A DNA stretch of 64,000 bases from Luscinia megarhynchos (taxonomy: Eukaryota; Chordata; Aves; Passeriformes; Turdidae), in assembly GCA_034336665.1 (NCBI GenBank), contig CM067564.1, forward strand, positions 46,106,451 to 46,170,450, written 5' to 3'. The stretch's first letter is position 1. Every line of letters starts with the position of its first letter. Positions 49,184 through 59,807 of the stretch are shown here, piece after piece. Position numbers and translations under genes: made by a program. The notes below the pieces were generated by a model that worked only from the letters and a program-made list of their open reading frames with translations, was not told the origin of the DNA and did not search any database.

Positions 49184-50611
49184 TGTGAATAAGGTGTTTA
49201 TATCTGAGCAGAGGTGGCTGCACCATGAAAACCAGAAGAACACAACACTTAGCAAAGCTGGTGCAGCCACATTAACTTCACTGCAAAGCACTGGAGGAAT
49301 CCCTTTGGATTATACCAACAGCTGAGCACATTTTGTTAAGCGAGTTTGCAGTTGGGTGTAGAACCATTTGAGAAGGAACTTCCTTCCTGTAGCCAGACTT
49401 TTATATGCAAAGTAAACCTGGCCTGGCTTCACCATGGGCCTCTAACCCTGTTTTTCCCCCAGCCAGTTTTTGTCCCCCACTTTCTGGGCCCCTTGCAGCC
49501 AAGCATTACCTGGCCATGTGTTTCCAGGAACCCTCAGGAAGGTGAATGAGCTCAAGTGTGAAGTCACTGTGCACCAGCTAAAAACATTTAGCCCTTGTGG
49601 GGAGGCTCTCATTCAGTAATAAAGTCACCTTACATTGCTGTAGCTAAATCCTCAGAGGAGGATTAAGCACTAAAGGCATTTTAATCCTAAATGAGAACCT
49701 GCACATGTGCTTTAATTTATGGGCACTGACTTCCCACCTGTCGTTAGCTGACTTGCCTGCACTGCCCTGTATGTCCCTGTGCAGGAAAGCTCTAATGAGA
49801 TGCAACTGGAATTTGGGTGATGCTGTTGTTATTAGTTCTCTTTTTGAGGTTTCTATAGTCTGGGTTTCAATGCATTCTTTGTGGTTTGAGTTGGGGTTTT
49901 TTTCCCCTTTTTGGTCTTTTCAGATACCCTTTCAGTTTTGGTATATAGCATGTTTGATTAGAAGAATTCCAGATGGAAGAATGTTACCTTCAGAGAAACA
50001 TATGCTTTTTGGCCATTAGAATTACTTTGAATCCTGGGAATTAATATGAAGCAGCCTTCACCCATGGCTTAAAATAATTCTCTGAATGAGAGGGGACTCT
50101 TCCTTTAAGTGTACATTCTTCATAGAAATTCATAACTCTAAGTGTTCAGTTAAGCTACTGAAGTTACCCAGTTGGAATCCTAATGCTCTGTCTATAAACA
50201 TTGAAAAAAGTAATTTTGTCTGGGTTGGTTCATATAAAAAAAAAATCTTTGGAGAAGCCTCTCTCTTTGTTGGCTAAAGACTTGAGAGTAGAAGCTAACC
50301 AGGACAGACACTAAACTTTGTTAGTGCAATGATTCCACTGTGCTGGAATCTGCTTTTTTGCTTCCAAGAAGGAACTCAACCATGGCATTTGTAAGGGGGA
50401 ATCAGGACCACCTGCACTGTTCTTTCATCAGCTGGAGCTCATTGAGGTGACCACACAATGAAATGTGGGCAGAATAAGCTCATGCTAATGCACCAATACC
50501 TTTCCTGGCTGGGAAATTCTGCATTAGCTTTCTAAGAACATCCAACAACACCCCTTATCCTAAAGCTGATGTCTGTGGGGAGAGGGAAGTGGATTCAGTG
50601 CTGCCACACCA
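49184..50611. other. unique non-coding sequence
   Basis: No gene or repeat is recognised. A good acceptor-like site (TTGGTCTTTTCAG, ending 49923) has no suitable donor within exon distance. Confidence 0.4.
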
Positions 50612-51038
50612 ATGGGGGGTCTGAAGCACAAATCCTATGAGAAGTGGCTGAGGAAACTGGAGCTGTTTAGATTAAAGGAGGCTTGGGGGTGACCTTATTG
50701 TTTCTAAAACTCCCTCCTGGAAGGAGGTTGTAGTGTGGGCGAAATTGGTCTCTTCTCCCAAGTAACAAGCAATAGCACAAGAGAAAACGGCCTCAAGTTG
50801 CTCCAGGAGAGGTTTAGACTGAATATTGAGAATAATTTCTTCACTGAAAGAGTTGTCAAACACTAGAATAAGCTGCCTGGGAAGTGATGGGATCCCTGTC
50901 CCTGGAAGTGTTGAAAAACCTTGCAGATGTGGTACTTAGGGACATGATTTAGGGGTAGACTTGGCAGTGGTGGGTTAAGGGTTGGACTTGATGACTTGGA
51001 GGCTTTTTCTAACCTTAGTGATTCCATCATTTTATGAA
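50612..51038 (+). mobile_element. CR1 LINE 3' fragment, second subfamily
   Basis: The copy begins at 'gaagcacaaatcctatgag' and runs through 'aagtggctgaggaaactgg', 'gaggtttagactgaat' and 'aagctgcctgggaagtg'. Its end is 'gggttaagggttggacttg', 'atgacttggaggc' and 'ctaaccttagtgattcc', the class that pairs with the pieces at 7944 and 25826. It is about 430 bases with several indels. The minus-strand 63-codon frame inside it is a shadow. Confidence 0.9.
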
Positions 51039-51169
51039 TTTATCAAAAGACATCTGTGTCTTCAGATGCAGTGGTACCCAAAAGATAGGATTTTGGTTTA
51101 GACTAGAACTGAGAACAAAGGCACAGCGCCTGATCCTGCTGTGTTTTGGTTCTCCCAGCTTTTAAATAA

Positions 51170-51600
51170 TATCTGTTCTCTTTGCTTTGAAACCTCTGTC
51201 GACACTTGATGAATCTCAGATATTTCAGGAGTGATGATTTCAAACATGAATAATTTTGTCTTTTAGATAAATCTTTCTCCCTCTGTTGATTACCTGGGAG
51301 CCAAAAGAGATTAAATTTTTCATTTGGACTCGAGATTTGGCTAGTAATAAGCCCCTGATTGGGGTTCTGGGTTATAAAGTGAATATAGTTAGTAATGATG
51401 ATAAAATAATTATTATAACATGCTCAACATGACACTTCATTCTGCATGTAAGGTAAGTGGATAAACCTTTCCATTTGTTGTTATCATTGTTTACTAATTA
51501 TTCCTGTAGCCAAAAATATTTATTGCTCAATGGAACTAAAGGAGAAGGGGCTAAGGCTGAAACTGCCTCTCGCTCATGATCACTTTCATCCACTAAAAAG
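51170..51600. promoter_or_regulatory. candidate conserved regulatory block
   Basis: This is A/T-rich, non-repetitive sequence with the texture of a vertebrate conserved non-coding element. It holds a short perfect palindrome with four C and four G arms (CCCCTGATTGGGG, 51352-51364) and AATAATTATT (51405-51414). It also holds several homeobox- or POU-like A/T cores and a donor-like TAAG|GTAAGTGG near 51454 without a clear acceptor. Rare CpG are kept (CTGTCGACAC, GACTCGAG). Conservation is not visible from one sequence, so the call is tentative. Confidence 0.22.
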
Positions 51601-52344
51601 GAGGGAAAATAGCCAAGATTCTCTGCTCAAAGGATTGTTTGGTTTTGATTTTGCTGTTGTTTTTGATTATTTTATAAAGTCTTTAGGGCAAGTCTAAAAT
51701 GTTCTCACCTACTCCCTGATACCTGGAAATCAGTACAACCTGGTCAATGACTCTGAGCTTTTCCAGGAGTTGATCCTCTTCTTTGCAATGTATGAACTGT
51801 TGCCAGATTTAAAGCATGTGAGTGGTAGTGCCAGAAACAGTGGACTTCATCTGCCCTTAGACAAAATGCCCCCTTTTAAGTTTTTTTTTATAGAAAGAAT
51901 TGCTGTTTATTTCTAAATAATCAGAAAATTTGAATTCTATTGTTCATCTGCAATTCTCATAAAACTTTCTAAAAGCAACAAAAAAGCCCAATTTCCACAT
52001 GAAAACATATTCAATTACACACCAGAGAAGCAGAAAAACAATCTTTAAACCACTGCAAGATGTAAAAACACACAATCCCTTCTTTAAGAAGTGCCAAAGT
52101 ATCTTTCAAGTGACCATCAGCATTTAGAACTGAAAGCTTCCTAGGCCTTGAGGCATTTATACACAGACTTCCCCTGACTTGAGAAGTCTGGCACTTTCAT
52201 TTTAAAGTAGTAATTAAATTATTATTTATACTAAATCTTGAAGTGGCATGTTATACTGCAGGACAAGCAGGTCAGTGTTGCAGGGAAATGAGAGCATGCT
52301 GTTGTGAGCATCACTTTTCTGCTCTTCCTTGTGTCACTCACTCA
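51601..52344. other. unique A/T-rich non-coding sequence
   Basis: No repeat, open frame of interest or splice-flanked segment is recognised. Confidence 0.4.
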
Positions 52345-52525
52345 TTTAAATCATAGAGCTCAGCAGACCTCAAAACAATTTACAAAGGAATTACAATAAA
52401 TTACACTCATCCCTGTTTTCACAGAGAAGGAAACTGAGGCAGAGAGAAATGAAGTAACTTGGCAAGTTCCTGCAGGGCTGTTGCAGAGGGAGGCAGGGCT
52501 CATTGTGGATGTCAGGCTGTGTTGT
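52345..52525 (+). mobile_element. MIR-like (CORE-SINE) fragment
   Basis: The blocks 'cctcaaaacaatttacaaag', 'ctcatccctgttttcacag', 'agaaggaaactgaggcagag' and 'aagtaacttggcaag', then 'ggcagggctc', follow the MIR consensus order on the plus strand. It appears to span both the core and the 3' half. Divergence is high. Confidence 0.75.
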
Positions 52526-55299
52526 GTAACATTACGTGCAAAATCTGTATTCTCTAATTGCTACAGACTAAATCCTAAGGAAATAATGAAATGCAGTAAT
52601 CCAAACTAATTGTACACCTTAGTTGTTTAAGCAATACAGGAGGTTTGACTGAATACCATGCCCACTAAACCATATCACAAATGCATTTGAAAATAAGAAA
52701 AAATTTTGGGTTTTTAAACATTTTCTAGATCTTGGATCAGTGTGACTTTGAAGTCACAAGTAGGGGTTGGAGGTGTGCTGTCTTTTGTCTGATCTCAGGG
52801 TTTCATACAACTCTGGGACTCTCATTTTCTGAGGGGAACCCTGAGGTTCTCGCTGCCATCAGGCTCCAGAGTTTTTATTGCTTTCAGCAGGACTAGGGAT
52901 AAAATTTCTGGTTTGAAAAAACAATCCAAGTCTCTTATCCTCAACCAAATAAATCTTATGACAGTGTAATAAAAAAATCCACAACCTCATCTTCAGGATC
53001 TGTCTTTATTCCATCCCTGCCCTTCAAGGAGGTGAATTCTGCAGTAGCTTGCACAGATGTGTTTCGTGATGTACAGATGTGCCTAAAGGGAGGTGCATTT
53101 CTTCATGCCATGGTGAATTTGGCCTTTAGGTAGCAAATTCTTCCCTCTGTTACTCCACTACAAGCTCTTGCACTTTTTCTGGGGCAGGGAATGTCTTTAT
53201 GTTCAGTGCATGTGAAGGGCTGGGTGTACTGCGGTTCTGGGCCACAGTTTGGGGCTCCTAGGCACTACCACATGCTGCATAATTAATATTAGTAATGAAT
53301 AATAATAATAATAATAGCAGCTATAATAATAATAATGTCTGAATAGGAGGGAACCCCATAACTTTGCCCTTGGGTGCCTGAGTAGGAAGCACAAGCCAAG
53401 GCAATTCAAGAGAGACACCAACAACAGGGTTACAGCAGCCCCAGCAGCTGCTGGCTTTCCTAATAAGCATTATAAATGTGGCTGGGAGAGAGAGGCAGTG
53501 CACAGCAATTTCACATTATGGGCTCCACGTCCAGGGCAGTGTACCATCACTGGAGTCATTTCAGTCTCTGCTGGAAAACCAGTGGGAATTACTGCTCTGG
53601 AAACACTTTCCATTGAAGGGAGAGCAGCCCCAGGAGCAAGCTCTGAGAGCAGCACTGGGCTGTAAAATGAATTGCAAACAACTCTTGCTTTTATGTCTTC
53701 CATACAAATGCCTGAGTGATGAGACTCAGGCTATTATGGAAGGTTGCTCTGTGGTGCCAGCCAGTTGGTTATCACTGGGGTGATTAACAGCTCTGCCTGT
53801 CACCTCTTTATTCCAATGGATGTGGCCCACTTTGTGGGGGACTCAGTGGGGTTCTGGCAGACCCCCACTGACCCCTAATTTGTTGCAGGATGCATCCCAA
53901 GGAGGTGCTGAGCATCCCCACCTTCCAGTGATGACAGCACTTCTCTGAAATCAACATCCCCTTGAAAAATGACAACAAAAGATGGTTGGAATTTGTATTT
54001 TTTTACTCCACTGTTACTGTTTTTATTCTGCCTTCATATCTAGACTTACAGTGCTTCCAGAAGGCTGTTTGATACCTGGAGAGAGAAGGAATGAGAAGGA
54101 ATATGATCTCTATGTCACTCTTTCAGGATGGTGTTCCTGGTGCAGAAAAGGCTTTTGATAGCACAACTTGTCCTTCCACTAGCAAAGCCCAGCATAACAT
54201 CAGCAGCTCAGCATATATTTAGGCCCTCTGCTACACTGAAGCTTTGCACTGAGCAATAAAAAAGGATTTGGCCTCATGTGTCAGTGCCAATGAGTGTCAT
54301 GGTTTCCATTTAACCTGGCATTTATTGCCTCTCCCAGGAAGACCCTTGAAAAGTGTCAGGAAAACAATTGTTGGTGTAATTATTGTCGGGATAAAGAGCT
54401 TCAGCATGCCAAGCCAAATCCTGCCCACTTCCAGTCTGCTGTAAACCCAATGAAACTCTCTTGATTTTTTTGGCATTATTGGGAAAGCAAAGCCCAGCTC
54501 TTCAGGGCCCTTCCCAGTCATTCCTGGAAGGGTCAGTCTCTGCTCTGAAATCCACCACACCCTTGCTCTTGCCAGCCAACCTCTCCTAGGTCACAGCCAT
54601 TAACCTACTGCCAGTGCAATTCAAGCAGTTTTTATGCCCCTTCTCCTCTCTGATGGAAGGCTTTTCCTGAACTTCACTCCTCTGATGTTTAGAAATCTTC
54701 AAATTTCCAGCCTTTACGGACAGTTTGTTCTTGTGCCAACATTGTCCTTTTGCTTAAATACCTCATTTCCCTCCATGGCTCTTGCCCACCTTCCCCTCCC
54801 TGGGATGTATTTATAGAGAGCAATCATATTCACTGCTAACCAGTGCCTGCTCAGCACCTTCCAGCATAGGTCCCTGGCATCTGTCTTATAGACAGGGCTC
54901 AAAGTGCTTCCTCTGTGTCTGAGCACAAATAGAGTTCCCACCCTGTTCCAAGCATGGTGCTTGCACACGCTGGATCTGGTCCAAACGGCCTCAGGATTGC
55001 CTATACACTTAATTTAAATGGCAACAAAAATAAATCTCAGCCCAAGCTGTCTCGTGGGACGGGCTCTTTGCAAACAATGGAGATCTGTGCCCTTCTCTCG
55101 GTTCCCTCTGCCTGAGAAAAAACAGGGCAACTCCAAGTTGCTGAGGCTGAATTCCCTTCCCGCCTGGCTGCTGCGCTCCCCCTGCCCTGCTCCCGGGGTC
55201 TCACTGGGGAGGGAGCCCCTGCAGTGGTGCTGATAGGACTGGAGTTGTCTGGCTGCCAGGGTGAATCAGAACAGCGCCGTCTCTAACATCCCACCGCCT
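52526..55299. other. unique non-coding sequence
   Basis: No gene is recognised. The AAT microsatellite at 53291-53337 is listed separately. The G/C-rich patch at 55040-55270 has some retained CpG, but no promoter-like architecture is seen. Confidence 0.4.
53291..53337. repeat. interrupted (AAT)n microsatellite
   Basis: Two AAT arrays are separated by GCAGCT. Total length is about 47 bases. Confidence 0.92.
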
Positions 55300-55475
55300 G
55301 TTAATTAATGCATTAATGAATTGCCTTCTAATTCCTATAATCATCCCTATTTTTGGGGGTGAGCAGGCTTTCAAGGTTGCACAGCTTGCCCAAGGCCACG
55401 TAAGAAGTTAGTGGCAGAGCCAAGAAAGAAAACCTGGGTGCCCTGACTGCTGGGCTGGGCCAAATTGCTCTCCAT
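55300..55475 (+). mobile_element. MIR-like (CORE-SINE) fragment
   Basis: 'taattaatgcattaatgaat' is followed by 'aatcatccctatttttggg', 'ggttgcacagcttgcccaag' and 'gccacgtaagaag'. Then come 'ttagtggcagagccaag' and 'aacctgggtgccctgactgc'. This is the MIR 3'-half order on the plus strand. The cancelled internal spacing suggests several small indels. Confidence 0.75.
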
Positions 55476-55561
55476 TTGGTAAAACATCCTACGCACCATT
55501 TCCTTTGCTCCAGCAAATGCGCTCGGTGCGACGAACCACCTTTTTTTTTTTTGCCTTACAG

Positions 55562-55647
55562 CAAGACTGCAGCAAAGCGTGTAACAAACTGAGATTTGAA
55601 GCTGCCTTCAGCAGTTCCTAATCTCTGCAAACGTTATACTCTTTGTG
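55562..55647 (+). other. splice-flanked segment, candidate non-coding exon
   Basis: The acceptor is a 12-base T run followed by GCCTTACAG ending at 55561, and the donor is TTTGTG|GTAAGG at 55647/55648; both are strong. All three frames contain a stop within the 86 bases (frame one reads QDCSKACNKLRFEAAFSSS before its stop). If spliced it would therefore be an untranslated or terminal coding exon, or part of a long non-coding RNA. It lies 87 bases beyond a MIR-like fragment and about 1 kb upstream of another splice-flanked segment on the same strand. Confidence 0.22.
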
Positions 55648-56663
55648 GTAAGGAGCTTGGGAAGCTCTCCCTGCCTCCTTTGTGAAGGCAGATACGTGGA
55701 ACTGGCAGGGTATTGTTTTCACTTCTGAGTCAAGCTCGCCTTCTGTACGCAGATAAAACTTCCTTCAAAGTCAAGAAGAGTTTTGCTGAAGTGCATTAGC
55801 CCAATTTGTTTTTAACTTCTATGTTACTTCACTGACATAAACAAGTACAAACTAGTGCTAATGCTATAGGCAGCCAGTGCAGCTACTAGAGGGGGAACTG
55901 GTTTGTGATCTGTTAGAGCATTGATGGGAAAAACATCCAGTTTTGATGATCTATTTTCCTCTAATTAATAATTTTATTTTTCACTTGTTCACAGTAATGC
56001 TTGCTTTTGCACATCTAAGGTAACAATAACCTCCCCTAACTTCATGTGTAAACATGAACAGGATTATTTTCAGTATGTTTGATATTATCATTATTATTTT
56101 TTGTTATTTCACTATCATTATTATTCTGAGTTCATCGCAGAGGTAGTACTTTCAAGACAAATAAATTAGGCAGAATTTGTATTTAACCAAATCAATCCTA
56201 GAACTGCTTCATCACTTTTAAGTGACTGATCTTGAGATGTTTTCATGGACTTTGTATATAAAATGAACTTTACCTTCTTTTCAGTTTCCTGTGTCATTGT
56301 CACTCACCAGGGCAGCCCATCATATGAGAATCTAAGAGAAATATGCATGTAATTTATTATATGGATTCATTCTTCCAACACACTAATATTTCTCGTGAGA
56401 GGTGGAGGACTCTCAATCTACATGTATGGTTATGGTTTTGGGTGGAAAATTTTCACCAGAAAAAGAACCTTTTTGGAAAGAACCTGTATATTTCAGTACT
56501 TTTAAAATTTCTTTTAAAACATGAAAAAAATCTGGAGTGGCACCAGCATTATTGAGGGTCTTGATTGTTTTCTGCTTATGACTAAAATAGAAGGTGGTCT
56601 CAATCTTATGTTAAAGGTTCTATAATACACCAAAATTCAACCGTTTTCTTCTCTCTATTGCAG
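55648..56663. other. unique A/T-rich non-coding sequence
   Basis: Non-repetitive, with ATTATT-type runs near 56088-56125. It would be the intron between the two neighbouring splice-flanked segments if they belong to one transcript. A further acceptor-like site ends near 56285 (TTCTTTTCAG), without a matching donor. Confidence 0.4.
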
Positions 56664-56693
56664 AAGTGCAACTTTGAATGTCTTGTATTCAAG
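56664..56693 (+). other. 30-base splice-flanked segment, candidate microexon
   Basis: The acceptor CCGTTTTCTTCTCTCTATTGCAG ends at 56663 and is one of the best pyrimidine tracts in the window. The donor is TCAAG|GTAAAAA at 56693/56694. The segment between is exactly 30 bases and open in frames one (KCNFECLVFK) and two, so inclusion would not shift a frame. I recognise no parent protein. Microexons of this size exist in vertebrate neural genes, but a 30-base gap between good sites can also arise by chance. Confidence 0.22.
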
Positions 56694-57010
56694 GTAAAAA
56701 ACAGAACTGTAAAGTTCCACCTCCCAGATGCAGAGATTTTAATCACTCCAAGATCTGCTCAGCTTCTTGTCCAGACTGGGGTGATAGGTTGAAAATGCTG
56801 TTCTCCTGCTTGCACTCCTGCATAAGAGACAAGATATGAGGGCTGTTGGGGATTTATGGAAAGGAGCCCATGGAAGTCCTAAAGAAGAGATCAGAGGAGG
56901 AGGCAGAAGGGAGGCTCCTGCCTGGTGGTGTGAAGATTGCTGATTCAGGGCTGCAGCCCTTGCAGGAGTTAGTGTGCTCTGCAGTGCAAAGGGAGCCAAG
57001 CCACTTATGC

Positions 57011-57150
57011 AATATTAATATTAATAACTGCTTTGCACTTCTATAGTGCCTTTCATCCGAGGATTTCAAAGCGCTTTACAAACATTAATTAATTAAGGCC
57101 CATAACACCCTGTGAGGTAATGCAAGTAGATATTACAGCTCATGCAGAGG
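57011..57150 (+). mobile_element. MIR/L2-like ancient repeat, 5' half
   Basis: 'gcacttctatagtgcctttc', 'atccgaggatttcaaagcgc' and 'tttacaaacattaattaatt' lead into 'aacaccctgtgaggtaatgc'. This is the characteristic core shared by amniote MIR elements and the L2/L3-type tail. It is better preserved than the MIR-like copies at 52345 and 55300. Confidence 0.8.
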
Positions 57151-58255
57151 CCAGAATTGCCAGCATTACAGGTATAATCCTCTAGCAAGAGTTAACTTAT
57201 TCTTGAGCAAGCTTTCTTACTTATAGGCATAAACAGGCTTCCCTTTAACACCAAGCGTGTCTTTTTTTTTTTCCTTCTTCCCCTTGATCCATCAGTCTTC
57301 ACACAAGCAAAGCTCCACTACGAGGCAGCCAAGTGAGGTGAATGAGCAGTACTTCCATCTCCCAGCTCACTGCTTCCTCTTTGATCGCCTGATAAAATTG
57401 TAGGATATTGAGAGGCTGCAGAGTTGTGTCACATATTAGTGTCCTGCTTCTGTGGGGTTTCCCTGTTCTAAATATACTTTGCACCAGGGAGATTAAAAAA
57501 GGAAGTGAACTAAAATATGTTTTATGGCACCTGCTTATCAGATGACCTCCTAACAACCTGCAGACATTAGCTAATGTAGCCCTCATTGCAGCTGGTCATA
57601 AATGCCATCAGTGCCATTTTAGCCAGGGATGTTTTAACCATTCCCAGCTCCTGTATTTCTGAGGACTGAGTTTGAGACTGGTGAGGAAAAGATGACTTCT
57701 TAAATCTTCTGCCCTGTTCATTGCAGACCCTAATTTAACTCTGGTCTTGCCCTTTGTCAGCTCAACATTTGTGCCCATCCTGTTTTCAGCCTGCCTTTTC
57801 CTCTCTAGGAAGGTGTGGGATGCTTTTCCATCCATTCCTGTCCTCTTACATTGGACTAGAGGAGAGTCAAGCTGAGTGAGGAACATTCCAGGCAGCTCTG
57901 AGTGCACCTACAAAGGGTTCCTGTCCCAAAATCCAGCGTTGAGAGCACCCTGAGACCTGGGTTGACATCTCTGGCCATGCTGAGTCACGTCATGCATTTA
58001 AATGCTGGCATGTGTCCCTCAGTTCATCCTGGCAGGAGCAGACCTGTCCAAGGGGAAGCCAGGTGCTTGGAAAAGCCATGTTTGTGCTCTTATATTCCAC
58101 TGCTCACAGGTTCTCCAGAGTCTGCAACACGCAGAAAATTGCTGTTTATTGTACTTGCCACAAAATACCTATTTTTTCTGCCATTAGCCCATCTCCCATC
58201 ATCTCCCCTCTCCCTTTCAGGACTGATGGAGCTGACCACTCGAGCTCCAAGCTCT
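57151..58255. other. unique non-coding sequence
   Basis: No gene is recognised. The longest open frame of the window (57902-58456, plus, 184 codons) begins here. It has no domain, overlaps competing frames on both strands and includes a small tandem duplication, so I do not call it. Confidence 0.4.
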
Positions 58256-58340
58256 ACACACAAGAGAAGTGTCATGTCCATCCCATCTGAACATTTCACA
58301 CACAAGGGAAGTGTCATGTCCATCCCATCTGATCATTTTG
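58256..58340. repeat. two-copy 42-base tandem duplication
   Basis: Units beginning CACACAAGAGAAGTGTCATG (58256) and CACACAAGGGAAGTGTCATG (58298) repeat with a 42-base period and only a few differences. The period is a multiple of three, which is why an open frame runs through it. It looks like a recent slippage duplication. Confidence 0.9.
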
Positions 58341-58439
58341 GTAACCATCACTGCATCTGGAGAGGCACAAAAGGATCTTTGGGAGGAATTACTCCAGAGC
58401 ACAACTTCTCCAGGATTTCCCCATTCAACTGCATTCTGA

Positions 58440-58745
58440 AGCTGCACAGACATTAGCTAATTAATGTGGTGAGTTCACTAAACCAATTAATTGCATTTCT
58501 TTCTGTGAGTGGGCTGGGCCTATCAGTCATCTTCATAGAGTGCCGTTTAGGGCGTTAAAAATATTCTCTTCATCAAATTAAACTTTATTAAATAATAACT
58601 CCTTCCAAATTCTGGGCTAGGAATGAACAACGTCACTCTAACCACAAGAGGTGTTTATTGCACATAAACTTCTTTTACTGCCCTGCCAGCTGTGATAAAA
58701 CCAATTCAGATGCATATTCTCAGTGCAGTAAGCACTTTCTCCCCT
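58440..58745. promoter_or_regulatory. candidate conserved regulatory block
   Basis: This A/T-rich, non-repetitive block is dense in homeobox-like cores (GCTAATTAATG near 58456, CCAATTAATTGC near 58483). It also holds GTGCCGTTTAGGGCG (about 58540), a CRE-like AACGTCAC (about 58629), ACCACA (58641) and an E-box CAGCTG (58687). CpG retained amid A/T-rich sequence is the main reason for the call. Conservation and activity are unknown. Confidence 0.25.
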
Positions 58746-59016
58746 TTCATAGTCTTATATTAACCCAAAGAATCCATCCTTTTGTGCAGAACTCCCACTG
58801 AAATCAATGGGAATTTTGTGTTTGCAAAGAATGCAAGGTTGAGAAGTTAGACTCCTCATGTTGGCCAGCAAAGGCATTGTGCTTGCCACAAGGGGCTTTT
58901 TGGCAGGCAAGAGAGTTTTTGCATTTTTCAAAGACAAGCAGAACTGAAGAAACGCTTAAAGTCTTTTAGTTTTGATTCTCCTCAATTCTAAAGAGACCCT
59001 GAAAATACAGCTTTTT

Positions 59017-59055
59017 AAATTAAATTAAATTAAATTAAATTAATTTAATTTAAAA
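59017..59055. repeat. (AAATT)n array with inverted end
   Basis: Several AAATT units turn into TTTAATTTAA, making a near-palindrome about 40 bases long that could form a hairpin in single-stranded DNA. Confidence 0.9.
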
Positions 59056-59217
59056 TTTTAAGACATGTCTTTTAATAAAACTCTTTTTTAACGAAATATC
59101 CTCCTTCATTTTATGTAACTTCTCAGAACTCACAGGTTTATCTGTTAGAAATCATTTTTAGCAAGAATTTTTTCCCCCTCAGTATTTGTTAGACAGCAAA
59201 GTTTAAAGCTGCTAAAT

Positions 59218-59232
59218 ACTACTACTACTACT
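59218..59232. repeat. (ACT)5 microsatellite
   Basis: Five ACT units. Confidence 0.85.
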
Positions 59233-59635
59233 AAATGTATCTGAAACAATTCAACAAAATTATTTTTTGTTTTAAGTTTTAGTATCTGAATTTCTGCTTT
59301 ATAAGTCTAATTTAAAAAATGGTTTAGTGAACTTTTTATTTCTTGCTAGTTACCCCAGAAGCTTTATATTTTAAGATATATTGAGCACCATGTAGTGGAC
59401 ACCAGGTCTAATTCTTGGCACTCAAAAAAATCACCACGTATTAGTAATTTCTCTGCTGTAATTTCATCCTTTAAGATCTACTTGATATTGATTTATGTCT
59501 GCTTAGGAGCTAGCTAAAGCAGCATTTCCAAAGCTTTAGTAAGAAAGAAGGACACAAATATACGGTGTCCTTGTCTAAATGGCCTTGACTTCAGTCCCCA
59601 CTCTGTGACCAGCCCTGTTGGTGATTCTAAGTTAT

Positions 59636-59807
59636 GGATATCCCATGACTGGAAGTGTTCAAGACCAGCTTGAACAGGACCCTGAGTGACCTGGTCTAGT
59701 GGAAGGTGTTCCTGCCCATGGCAGGGGGGTGGAATTAGATTATTTTTACCATCCCTTCCAACCCAAACCATTCTATGATTCCACGATTCTGTGATTTAAT
59801 GATTCTG
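59636..59807 (+). mobile_element. CR1 LINE 3' fragment with several tail units
   Basis: It starts at 'atcccatgactggaagtg' and continues through 'ctggtctagtggaaggtg', 'cctgcccatggcagg' and 'ttccaacccaaaccattc'. At least four variants of the ATTCTATG octamer follow (to about 59807), the longest tail among the copies here. Confidence 0.93.

Noticed and set aside
57902..58456. Longest open frame in the window (184 codons, plus strand)
   Set aside because: No domain, no signal peptide, overlapping frames on both strands, and a recent tandem duplication inside. A length of 184 codons is unremarkable in 64 kb searched in six frames.
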